Positions 34,453-46,900 of a stretch of 64,000 nucleotides of DNA are shown here, in pieces. Under the pieces are notes generated by a model. The model was not told where the DNA came from. It searched no databases and saw nothing but the letters and a program-made list of their open reading frames with translations. The position numbers and the translations under genes are program-made. Origin of the DNA: RGIG6178 sp045118975 (GTDB lineage: Bacteria > Bacillota_I > Bacilli_A > RFN20 > DUOF01); contig JBGVCT010000003.1 of the NCBI GenBank assembly GCA_045118975.1, positions 124,001 to 188,000 of the forward strand, read 5' to 3'. Numbering within the stretch: position 1 is the stretch's first letter; each line of letters begins with the position of its first letter.

Positions 34453-34481
34453 TTGAAAAACACACTATTGTGTGTTATATT
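34453..34481 (+). promoter_or_regulatory. Promoter with a palindrome between -35 and -10
   Basis: TTGAAA (34453-34458), 17-base spacer, TATATT (34476-34481). The spacer is almost exactly filled by a perfect inverted repeat, AACACAC-TATT-GTGTGTT (34459-34476), which is placed where a repressor would block RNA polymerase. No T run follows, so it is not a terminator. Confidence 0.65.
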
Positions 34482-34504
34482 TATGATATAGGTAGGTGTT
34501 TAAA

Positions 34505-34801
34505 ATGACAGGCGTAGAAAAGTTAATGGATTTTGATGTACTTAGAGATTTAAAGAGCAAGGAAAGTGCATACAATGTAAAAATAGAATTAGCAGAAGAG
34601 GTAGGACCTTATACTAGAGAGTGCGCTAAAGTTTTAACTGGTGCTATTATTAGAAATAATGAAAAAAGGCTTTATGGCGAAAAATTAACTATGTCTGAAG
34701 TATCAGAAAAAGTTAGTGAACAATTAACTCATTGGATCAAAGATGATGACTTTGTTGTAAAGAGTGTAAATATCACTCTTGTAAGAGGAAATAAAAGATA
34801 A
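34505..34801 (+). CDS. Small conserved-looking protein of unknown function
   Basis: 98 residues from ATG 34505, with TAGGTAGGTG upstream; a GTG at 34496 overlaps that site. It is a soluble protein without membrane segments. Predicted layout: helix (VEKLMDFDVLRDLKSKES), strand (YNVKIELAEE), helices (TRECAKVLTGAIIRN and LTMSEVSEKVSEQLTHWI), then strand (DDFVVKSVNITLVRG). No catalytic motif is apparent and I do not recognise a family. It has its own promoter with a possible operator and a hairpin right after its stop. It is the last gene before the giant surface protein, but separate promoters make a shared function unproven. Confidence 0.55.
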   Translation: MTGVEKLMDFDVLRDLKSKESAYNVKIELAEEVGPYTRECAKVLTGAIIRNNEKRLYGEKLTMSEVSEKVSEQLTHWIKDDDFVVKSVNITLVRGNKR

Positions 34802-34824
34802 GAGAGCGAAGTGCTCTCTTTATT
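34801..34824 (+). terminator. Terminator-like hairpin after the small gene
   Basis: Seven-base stem AGAGAGC (34801-34807) and GCTCTCT (34813-34819) followed by TTATTATTT. The T run is interrupted, so termination may be partial. Confidence 0.7.
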
Positions 34825-34864
34825 ATTTATAATAATAAACTTTCAACATTTTTCGACTGAATTA

Positions 34865-34894
34865 TTGTTATCTTATATTTAAATGGTTTAGAAT
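34865..34894 (+). promoter_or_regulatory. Promoter of the giant surface protein gene
   Basis: TTGTTA (34865-34870), 18-base spacer, TAGAAT (34889-34894). Transcription would begin near 34900, inside the 5' arm of the hairpin that follows, about 60 bases before the start codon at 34963. Confidence 0.6.
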
Positions 34895-34896
34895 AT

Positions 34897-34926
34897 ACTT
34901 GTCTAATTGTAGACAAGTCTTTTTAT
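34897..34926 (+). terminator. Hairpin plus T run in the leader of the giant gene
   Basis: A perfect nine-base stem ACTTGTCTA (34897-34905) and TAGACAAGT (34910-34918) with a four-base loop, followed by CTTTTTATT. In form it is an intrinsic terminator. It could end read-through from upstream, or be a 5'-end hairpin of the giant mRNA. Confidence 0.6.
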
Positions 34927-34962
34927 TATGAAATAATAAAAAATGAAGAGGGGTAATGAGGT

Positions 34963-37900
34963 ATGAAAAAGGGTAAATTTTTAAAGGGCGTGTTATTTGC
35001 ATTTTCTTTGCTAATAACATTATTTGTGGCACCTAGTATAGTTGCTGCAGAAGGAAGCGTTAGTGACAAGGCTTATATAGGTGATGAGTACTTATATCAA
35101 ACTGTTGCTAATGTTGCAGATTTAGAAAGTAAAGAATTAGGATACTCTAGTGGTATTTTCTGTTATACGGGTTACACGGATTGTGCCTTTGTTGAACTTG
35201 TTGATGGTTCAATAGATTTTAACGTACATGAAATACAAGAAGTAAAAATAAGAGTTTCTGCCCAATCTTCATCTACTACCGAAACATTTGACAATATTAT
35301 CCTTTCTCGTTATTACTTTGTACCTACTCCTCAAACAAGCGAAAATATCGGAGCCGCAGATGGCCTAGCTAGTGCTGGAGGAATGAAAGTTACATTCAAT
35401 GGTCATGTGGGAAGTAGATCATATGGTAATTCATATTCAGATTCACAAAAAGCGGTAGCTGCAGCTCATTTATGGGCTGGCGTTGGAACTACTGTTGATC
35501 TTAAAGTTACTTGTGCTACTTTATCTTGTGCGAACATAAAATATATTTCTGTTACTGAATATAGATTTGCAAGAGAACAAATCACTATTGATCCAACTAG
35601 CAAAATAGTGACTAAAATCAATAATTCATATACAACTGTTGGATCTAGAGCATATAGATATGAAAATGTTCACGCTAATAATGGTGGCGTTGATGCTACT
35701 AATTTTGGAAAAAACGGATTATCTTATGCAATTCAAGATACTGCTAATTATTCTACAAAACAACTTTATGTAACTATCTTCTATTTGAGTAGTGGAACAT
35801 ATTCTGTTTATTCTGACGTTATTACTGTCTTCTATGTTCAAAGCGAAGTTGATTTAAATGTTCCTGTAATCAAATCTTACTCTACTAATGGAAAGTTTAC
35901 TTATGATGCAAGTTTAAAAGTCACTGCAAATCAAGTTGCTATTGTTTATAATGCAACAAATAATAAACCAATTAGAAATAAAAGTGGTTCAACAGCACCT
36001 TCGCAAACAGTTGGAACAGGTACAAACCAAATTGCTTTTAATAGCACGCCTCATTGTGTTGTTTTCTATCAAGCAACGTCAGCTGGATGCGCCTTTACTA
36101 GTGAAGTAAGTGAACAGGCTTATGAAGCTAATGCAACTTCTTATTTTACATATTCATTTAGAAAGATGCGTGGGACAACTACAGCATCTTATCTGACTAC
36201 ATCTGCAGAATCAAAGCAAATTGAACTTTTAGAAATAGAAAGCGTTTCAACAACTGGTTGTGTAAATTCTAGTAGTCACTATTATTGTGCTGATGGTGAC
36301 AAGATTACTGTAAAATTTAATTTAAGTGGATCAACCTTTACTAAATTGGTATCATTGGCATCAGGTAAGAAAGTTTATATAAATAATTTAAAACGTTTCT
36401 CTGTTGCTGGACAATATTATTCTAATACGGTGTTTGCTTGTTCTATTACTGATTCAAACACAAAAATAACTTGTACTTATACTGTATCAAATGGTGATAG
36501 TATTGGAGACATTTTAGGAAACAACAAACTAATAGATGATGGAATATATTTTTCTACTGACTCAGGAGCACAATTAACATATGATGCAACCGTTGATGAA
36601 CCAGCGCCAGTACTAGTTTCTAATGATAAAGACTATAACAATCTGACATTCTCAGTTATTACAACAAAATCATTATGTACAGTTACAAAAACTGAACACG
36701 GAAATGCTGGAACATTTAATAGTGCATATAAATTAATTAATGTAAACACAACAAACGGAGCTTCTGCAACTTACAAATATACATTTACTTGGAGTTGTAA
36801 TGCAATTCATAAATTTAGTGAAACTGCATCAGAAATTTCAGGAAACGGCTCTACTAATGTAAAGAATGAAGGTTTGCTTTCATATAATTCTTCAAAACTA
36901 ACTCTGAGCTCTTCTACTTATTATTTGGTGACAGGAGATTATGTTTCTAGTATGCCAACAGCTACAACTGGAACACTAACAAGTTCATCTACTCCAGCCA
37001 AAGCAACATCAATTGCCACTGAATTGAGCTATACTCTTACTATAGCAAAAACATATACTTACGGTTATATAACTGTTACTCATACATTCCCTAGTGATTT
37101 ATACACAGATAGAGCGGGTAACAATATTGCTTATACAGGTGCAACAAGTCAAACAGCATATGTTGAGTATACCGACATAGATGCTGCTCCAGATATAAGA
37201 TGGAGTACCACTTTAATTTATACTCCATCTGGAAGTGGTTGTGCTAACTTTGGTAAAGGTAGTTATGCTGGAGTTAAATTGGAAATAACAGATTTCTTTG
37301 CTAGTAAGAGCGGAGGAAGTATACCAAGCAATCAAATTACATCTAGTGTTAGCGGAGATATTGGATATACTGCGAATGCAAATGCAACAAAAGATACTAT
37401 GTCTGGAATAGCTTCAGGGGATTTAAAATCTAGTAATAAAACATGTAATGTCTCAGGGGGAAAGATGACATGTACTTATGGATATACTAGTGGAACATCT
37501 GCAATTAGCATAAAAGTATATGACTATTTTGGGGCGTATAGAACATTCACAATTACACTAAATGCAATTACAAGTGAAGGGCTAAATCAATCTGTTGTGG
37601 TTGACTTGACGGCTGATAATAATTTATTTAATCAATCAAATAGAAGTTTGAATATTTATATGAGAGATACTAATACATATCCTGCAGGAACTTTAGATTT
37701 TGATTATAAACTATATAGATTAGGAAAAGATGCAGCAGAATGTGCTGTAGATTCAGAAGATGATTTGACCACTTTAAAAAATAATGGAAAAGAGATAGCT
37801 CTTGTTAAACAAACTGTTGCTACATCTGGGGTAGAAGCAAAATTAGCAAGTAACATAACGGAATCTGATGCAGGAACATACTCTTACTATATATATTCAA

Positions 37901-40900
37901 GCAAAAGAGGAATTGGGTATCGCATTAGTATAACTATTACAGTTGTTACTGGAGCAGAATCTTCTCTTTCTGATGCTAAGTCAACATATAAATTCTTTGG
38001 AAATACAACTGGAGAATCATCTTTCAATAACCATTATATAGATAAAACAGCTCCATATATTTCGTCAATTACAATGTCAATGACAAATTGTCATTATTAC
38101 GCAGATAATGGTTATTATTGCAATCAAGGTGATGTAATTACATTTACAGTAAATTATTCAGAGCCTGTATATGGAACAAGCCAAGATATAAAAATATATA
38201 TTGATGCTTCAACTTCATATGCTGCAACCGTTGGTGAACCAGCGCTAGTTACAGCGTATGCTAATAAGGATGTTTTAGGTAGTCTAACAAAATCTGCTGT
38301 ATATACATATACAATACCAAGTGGTTCATACACATATCAAATAACATCTGTAACAACAGCTATATCAGGAAGTCAATCTATAAAAGATAGATCAGATAGA
38401 GGAATAGGTTCAAAAACATTAACTTTCAATGATGCAGGAACAGGAAATCTAAAGTCTGATAATGGTAAGAGAGTATATGTAGATACTGTAAAACCAACGA
38501 TTACTTCATTTACAGTTACAGGAACTAAATATAGTAGTAACTATTCTCCACAATCTACGCATACTGCAACACAAACAGTAAATGTTGCTTATGCAGCTTC
38601 CGATGGATATACATGGATCTCTAGATATTATATAAATAACAATAAAGCATCTACTAATCCAAGAAAGAGCGCAGCAGATAAAGATGATGAAGCATCTTTA
38701 GAGACTTTATCTTCTTCTTCAATTTCACTAGATAGTACATTTAATGGTACACACACTTTAACATTACGAGTTTATGATGCTGCTGATAATTATATTGAAA
38801 CAACTAGAACTATAATTTTAGATACTGAAGCACCAACACTTAATAGAACTGCTATTTGTGCATCAGGAAGAACATCTACAGATTGTAATATAAATGAGCC
38901 AGCAAAAGCTGGAGATAATAGAAAAACAAGTTCATCTGTGAATGACTACACTTATACTGTAACTGCAACTGTAGGAGATCCTTACTACAACATTTACAAT
39001 ATATTGCAATTTAATCCAAGCGATAACTTAGAATCTACAAGTATATATTCAGAAACGGTGACAGTTGCTAAAGCAAGTGGTTCTGCTTGTATTATTTCTG
39101 CACCAAATACTACCTACAATTCATCAAGCAGTGTTTATTATGGTGCTTGTTATTACACATATAATAGTGCTAAATATTTTGGTATTAAGAGTACTACTAC
39201 AATAACTTTAGAAGCCAGGGATAAAGCTGGTAACTCTACAAAAATTGTTTATACAATTAACATAAATCAAAGAGTGATTGCTATAGACTTTAATGATGCG
39301 AGTCACATTTATAATGCTAGTTCAGTTACATTTAGTGAATTTAATAAATATAAAATTGAAAATTTAGCGCCTGGAGACTCAGCTACTCAAGTAAAATATA
39401 AAGTTAGCGGTGATTTAACTGGTGGTGGATCTATTAGTGAGGGTGCTTGTGGAACTAGCGCAAGTATTATTGATGCCGGAACCTATACTCTTAACCCATG
39501 TGAGGTTGTAGTAAGTAGTGCTAATAGACAATGGGCAACAGCAACATGGGATCCTACAACATTATCTACACAAAAATCTATCAATGTTCCAGATTCATAT
39601 TTCTATACTATAAATCCAGCTACAGGTACTTATACAATTTCTAAAAGACCAATAACAGTGGTATATGATAAGAAAATAGATGCAGGGGCATCATCTCTTA
39701 CTTATGATAATAAAGAGCATACTTTCGGAGACTTAAGAAATTATCATATAGAAGATACAGGAGCAACAAAGTGTTTGTCAGCTAATGCAACATCTACTGG
39801 TGGAGCAAGAATAACTTTATGTTCTGGTACTAAAACAGATTATATGTCTGCAATTTCATATACAATCAGAAGTAATAATCCACATTCTGATGTGCATTCT
39901 ACAGCAGGAACAAAAGCAGTGCTTGCCGGAACATATACACTTACAATAACAAATTCTACTTTTGAAACAACAAGCGCAACCAATACTTCTTCAAATAAGA
40001 ACAAAGATAATTATGCGATAACTTATAAGAACACAACAAGTTCATCTAATAACACTAATCCTAATACGTTCACTATTGCTCAAAGAGCATTAACTATTTC
40101 GTATAATGCGGCTAACAAAATCTATGATGCTAGCACAGTAGGCTTTGCTACACCAAGTTTATATACAATAGAGGGATTGGCAAGTGGTGATACTGTAAAG
40201 AGTGTTTACTATACAATATCTGGTAAGACAACAGGTGGTACAACAGTGTCACATGGATGTTCTAAGACTACAACTGTTGTGGATGCCGCAACTGGAACAA
40301 ATGCATATACAATAACTCCATGTGCTGCTGATATTGATAGTGGCATGAATGGAAAGAGTACAACAAATGATGCTTCTCAACATCCATATGGAATAGATGT
40401 TGCTAATAGTGTGTATTCTAGTTACAGCATAACATTTAATAGTGCAAAATACACAATAAATAAAAGACCAATAACAGTGGTATATGATAAGAAAATAGAT
40501 GCAGGGGCATCATCTCTTACTTATGATAATAAAGAACATACTTTCGGAGACTTAAGAAATTATCATATAGAAGATACAGGAGCAACTAAGTGTTTGTCAG
40601 CTAATGCAACATCTACTGGTGGAGCAAGAATAACTTTATGTTCTGGTAATCAAACAGATTATATTGCAACTATTTCATACACAATCAGAAGTAATAATCC
40701 ACATTCTGATGTGCATTCTACAGCAGGAACAAAAGCAGTGCTTGCAGGAACATATACACTTACAATAGCAAATTCTACTTTTGAAACAACAAGTGCAACA
40801 AATACTTCTTCAAGTAAAAATAAAGACAATTATGCGATAACTTATAAGAACACAACAAGTTCATCTAATAGCACTAATCCTAATACGTTCACTATTGCTC

Positions 40901-43900
40901 AAAGAGCGTTAACTATTAATCCTTCATCAAGTTTAGTTGGTAAAGTTTATGATGGTATCAGTATGACTTTCTCTAGTACAAGTTTATATAGCTTTACTTT
41001 ACAAACTGGAGCAGATACAGCACATAACGATAGTGCAAGTGAAGTGTATTATACTATTACAGGCACAACTAGAGGCGGGAAGACAGTAAATAGAACTTGC
41101 TCTAATAATGCTAAAATTATAAATGCAGGAACATATACAATAACACCATGTGCTGTTGTTATAAATAGTGGCACGAATACAAAGAGTGCAGTAAATGATG
41201 CATCTCAAAGCACATACCCAACAGGTGGTATAGATTTAAGTAATAGTCTATATTCAAGTTACTCACTTACATTTACACCAAAGACAATTGAGATTACTCA
41301 AAAGAAGATTGTTGTAAATCTTAAAGATCCAGGAAAACAATACGATGCAACTAGTATAGAGTTTACTAATGCTATGGATACTTCTAAATTTACAGTTTCT
41401 CCATTATCTTCAGCATGTGGCACAAAAACTACATCTGTAATTAATACAGCAGAAAGATGTGAATATATAGAAACAATTAATTACAAAATTGGAACAGGCA
41501 CTAACATTAGTATTATTGATGTTGGTACTTACTATTTTGATATTGTTTCAATAATTGGAAACGCAACCAGAGATACATATAAAGAAGCTTATTCTTCAAC
41601 AGATGAAGCAAGCAACCCATATGAAAGTAACTATGAATTGGAAACATCTCAAGCTACATATCAGATTACACAAAGACCTATTACTGTAACTTATTTACAA
41701 ACTATAGATGAAGGTGTTGATGAAGAGTCAAGAGTATATGATGGACTTACTCATACATTCACTCAATTAAATAACTATAGCGCTATAGATACAGGATACA
41801 ATATAGAGGATCCTAATGATAGTATGTGTTTAAACTCAACAAGTTTAATAACTATGGTTAACGGAACTCCATATATACTTTTGTGTTCAGGACATAACCA
41901 AAAAACAAATAAAACAAGAACAGATTATGTATCTGCGGTTACATTTGATTTAACTTCTAATAATCCACATTCAAGCGTGGCAAGCAAAGTTGAAAATGGA
42001 AGTGCTGTATTAGCTGGTGTTTATAGTTTGGATTTGAAAGATGTGACTTTATATAGTACTGATGCATCTAATACAGTTGCCAATAATAATGAAAGTAATT
42101 ATGCGTTTACATATGTTGATGGTTCATATATAATCAGACAAAAAGCATTAACAATTTCATTTAATACATCAGACAAAGATTATGATGCCGATGATATAAC
42201 ATTTGAAAATCCTGATTTATATACATATAAAGATGATTTGGTAGGATCAGATGCTGCTGCAAATAATACATCTGTATACTATACTATTACAGGAAAAACA
42301 GCAGGAGCTAACTTATCAGTTACAAGAAGTACTTGTAGCAATCTAAATTCTATTGTTGATGCGGGTACTTATACAGTAACACCATGTGCAATTGTTATTA
42401 ATAATGAACCAAATGGAACTGCAACAAATGATGCTTCTCAAAATTCATATCCATCAGGTGGTATAGATTTAAGTAAGAGTCTATATTCAAGTTATGCTAT
42501 AGAATTTGTTTCAGGAGAATTCACTATTCACACTAGAACTGTGACAATTACATACTTATCTAGAATGAATGATAAAGGAGATGCTAATACTAGTGTTTAT
42601 GATGGTTTGGCACATGGATTCAGTGATTTAAACAACTATAAAGTTACTGATACTGGATCTACAGACAATGATAGAAGATGTTTTACTGAAAATGAGGATA
42701 TAAATGTTTCTGGTACTCAATATTTAAGACTTTGTGTTGGAGATAATAATGGAACACCTAGAACAGATTATATTAAGGTGATTGATTATCACGTAAAGAG
42801 TGCCAATACTAAATCTAATTTGTATGCATCAGGTGGTATAGGAACTAAGAATGCTTTAGCTATACTTACGGGCGTTTATACAATTTCGGTTGATGAAACT
42901 ACAAGATATGTAACAATGCATACAACCGATGCCACAAATAACCCAACGTTAATGAATTACTATAACTATACATTTAGTTTCGTTTCAGGAACATTTGAAA
43001 TTACTGCCGCTAATAGCCCTACTATTACTGCAGTTAATTTGAAAGATATTTATGATAATCTATCAAATAGTAATTCTTCATCTGTTAAGGTTGCTGGTAA
43101 TACAATAGAAACAAGCTTTAACAAAATTGATAAGAAAGTAATTAGAAGAGGAAGCGAAAGCAGTGGTATTTATTATGATATCAATAGCCGTGGAGAATTC
43201 TATGATAACGAAAATCCTGTTAGCCCAATTAAGTTTAAGTTTGCTAGTGCTACTACTGTAACTGTATATAAATACAGTGCAAGTGGAGATGATATATCTA
43301 GAGCAACAGAAACAAAAACATTAAGTAATGGAGCATTTACATATAATGGTGTTACTTATACTGTTGTTAATTACTATAGTGTTTCTGGATTAAAGGGTTC
43401 AGATAGAATTGAATTAGTATATACAACATTAAGTGGCTCATGTACAAGTACAGGCAGTCAATTAAATGCTGGTGACTATTCATTAAAGATTTGTGGAGTA
43501 GATATAAATAACCCTACAAATAAGAGTGATGATACAGATGACGCTAATGACCACCAAGGAAAAGCAGCAAATGATGTTAATTCATATAACTGGTCAGATA
43601 GCACTACATATACTTATGAAGTAGCAAAGAGATATGTAAATATTTCTCACACTAATATTGGAGAGATGATATTTGATGCTTCAAAGGATGTGTGTGTGGA
43701 AAATGGAACACACACTCAATCTTCTTGTGCTTCAAGTGCATATCAACTAAATTCTACAAGTATAATTTTATCTGTTTTTAATACCTCAACAAATGACAAT
43801 AGAAATATCTATGGTTTAGAGGTTGCTCAAGGTGACTCTATCGTTCTAAATTGGAACACAGGAAGTAGTTACTATAATCTAGAATTTGCTCAATACAATG

Positions 43901-46900
43901 TTGGTGTAAATATTGAACTATATTGTCCAACAGGAATAGATTGTTTCTCTCTTACAGGAGTTAGATCTGAAAACTATACTTTAGAGATAAATCAATCAAC
44001 ACATGAAGAACAAAGACAAGTATTAGGTAATATCGTTAAGAGACAATTAACTCATGAACCAGGAGATATTGTATACACTAAATACTATGATAATGATACA
44101 AATGTATATAGTAACTCAAGTCACATATCTACTCATTGGGGTTCTGGTAAATTAGCGGTTTCTTGGACTAAAGGTAGATACGCAGAGGCAGGAATTGGTA
44201 CACATACTCTATATATAAATAGTGCAGATATTACAATTACGAATGGAACAACATGTACTCAAGCGGTAAAAAATACAGGTGCATGTGATATAGATAACTA
44301 TGAGTTTGTAGATACTGCTCACTCTGGAACTCATCATGATTATACATTGAAAGGTAGAATAGTAGCAGATACTACTGCTCCTAGCCAAGGTTTAACTTCT
44401 GGTAATGTATTTACAATACAACTTCAAAGAAGTACAGATGGAACAAATTGGGAAACATATAGAACATACTATAGTTATGATGGAAATGCAGCTATAACTT
44501 TATTAGAGGCAAACCAATCTTATGACTGGACAGGAATAGGATACACTATTAGATTTGTTGTTACTGGTGGTCAAACAGGAACTTCAACTAATAATGTTAA
44601 TGGTGCTTACAATTCTACAGATACTTATTCTACATATTGGTTTACATATACATATAAGAAAGCTGATGGAACAGTAGTAATTGCTGATTCTACTGGTGTT
44701 AGTGCATATGAAAAAGGTAGTGCAACTGGTGCAGATGTAACTAAGCCTACTTTAAATGGTGCACAAACTATTAGAAATCATTTTGCATCAGGTATTGTTT
44801 TAGAAAATATTAGTGATTCTGATGATGCAATATTAATGATTACTGCACGTAACATGTCAACTGGTGTAAGTGGTGGAAACTCAGGAACAACTGTTGGATC
44901 TCTTATTAGATATGATAAGACTGTACCAACTAAGAACAATGTGGTAACAGAAGGTTCTATCTGTCCTACAGAAACAACAGAGAGAATTGATAACTATGTT
45001 TCTACATCAGGTATCGATTTATGTTTAATATATAATCACGATAATACAAATAGATATTATTCTTCAGAAGGTAAGTTCTTTGTTAAATATGGAGATGTTA
45101 TTTATGTTGCATTCCACGTTAAAGATAGATATTTAGGTGATGGTGGAACAAGCAACAACACTACTGGAACAAGAGGCTTTAATCAAGGTAAATTAATATT
45201 CAGCGGTTCGTCATTGTTTGATATTGAAACAATGTCATATACAAATGATTATGCATTGACACCAGAAAGTTATTCTTCTAATGTTGGTAAATTACATACT
45301 AAGAAGAGTGGATATGAAGTAACATATTATTCATATTTAGTTATTAAATTAACTGTTAAAGATGGTGTTCATGGAAGTAATACAGTTAGTTGGTCAGAAG
45401 GATTCTATACAGATGAAGCAGGCAATAAGATTGCTGCTTCAGGATCAACTGGATTTACTTTTGTTATAGATACAGTTGCTCCAAAAGTTCCAACTGTTAT
45501 TGATAATGAGATTGTTTTCGTTGATAAAAATAATAAATTAAGTACTGATGCAGCATTTATTAAGAATACAAGTGGAAGTAAAGTAAAAGTTACATTTAAT
45601 GATGAAGGTGGAGCTTCTCTTGATTACTATTGTTACTTTATTAATCCAGGAAATTTAGCAACGCCTACAGGAACAGAACACTGTAATACAATTAGAAGTT
45701 CAGGTAATTATACAAATGGAGTTACTCTAGACTTTGGTACAGGAGTTTCAATTCTTGGTTCAAATGATACTGTATATACATTTAGCTCAACACAATCTGT
45801 TTATTTAGTTATCTATGATAGAGCTGGCAATGTAACAACAACAACATTTACAGTTAAAGTAGAAAGTCTAAATGACTTAATGGCTAATGAAACAACTCAA
45901 CAATTTGTTGAGCCATATGCTGGAGATAGTGGAGTAAGCGCTGAAGGTATATTAAGTGGAGGAAGACCTGTTAATGAATTTATTGATATTGAAGTTAATT
46001 CAAATACATGGACAAACAATAATGTTACAATAGCGGTTGCAGGTAAATTTAGTGCGACTGACTATGATAGGGTATATCAATATTACCCAGTAACTAACAA
46101 TACATTTACTATAGGCTCTGCATCTTATACAATCACATGGTTAGATGCTAATACTAAAAATGGTGTATTGAAAGTGGTAAATAGCGCAACTGGTGTGATG
46201 GTAGAACAAGATGGTAATGGATTCTATCAAATCGGTGGAAAATTATATAGTGTTAGATATGATAGAGTTAAAAATGAAAGCGATAGCTATACAATGAATG
46301 CTCTTGGCCAATTTACTATTGGAAGTAACACATATGTTATTACTGGTAAAAACACAATTGCTCGTGGATCTTCAACTTACACAATATCTGGAGGTTTATA
46401 TAATTTACCAGATGGATATTTTGCCTTCGATAGTGTTAGCCAAATTAAGGGAACTAATATAAGAACTGGTGGTTTTGCTTCAATTACTTTTGAAGTAAAT
46501 ACTAATCCAGGTGATAATAAGTTTGTTTATAAAGATGGAAAGTTCACTGGAACTACATCTTATACATTTGCTATTGATGAGTATGATTCATTATTCTTTA
46601 ACAAAGAAGTTGTTGTTACATGTAATGGTGAATATAAAATTACAGTTACAACTCATTCTGGCTATACTTATATTGCGTATGTAAGAGTTGCTAATATTGA
46701 TAAGGAAGGACCAACTGGTTCTATAAGTGATAATAAGAGTTCAATGACTGGAACTATTGAAACAGCTGATGATAAGTATGATGCCGAGGCATTTAGAATT
46801 ACTTTATCAAGTATTGATGATGCTAGAACTATTACTCCAGGTAATGGTTACTCAGATATGGCTTATTATGAGTGGTATTATGCTGAGAGTGGTATAACTG

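Larger units (their letters stand above)
39265..43640 (+). repeat. Array of alternating MBG-like domains in the giant protein
   Basis: Two module types alternate. Type B: [RK]x[LI]TI.[YF], YDA, a YYTI[ST]G strand, then AGTYT and TPC (near 39265, 40081, 40900, 42136). Type A: RPITVxY, VYDGLxHTF, NY, DTG, C, LCxG, RTDY, S.N.HS and AGxYT (near 39643, 40462, 41671, 42535). A divergent module at 41281 and another after 43000 extend the array. The strand-ending 'Y.I.[KQ]R.ITV' junctions are typical of MBG domains of bacterial surface proteins. Confidence 0.75.

Noticed and set aside
34852..34858. Spo0A box (TTCGACT) upstream of the giant gene
   Set aside because: One mismatch to the core and no other support; such a site is expected by chance.
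39643..40917. Direct repeats as insertion sequence or mobile element
   Set aside because: They encode a protein module in frame, lack terminal inverted repeats and carry no transposase.
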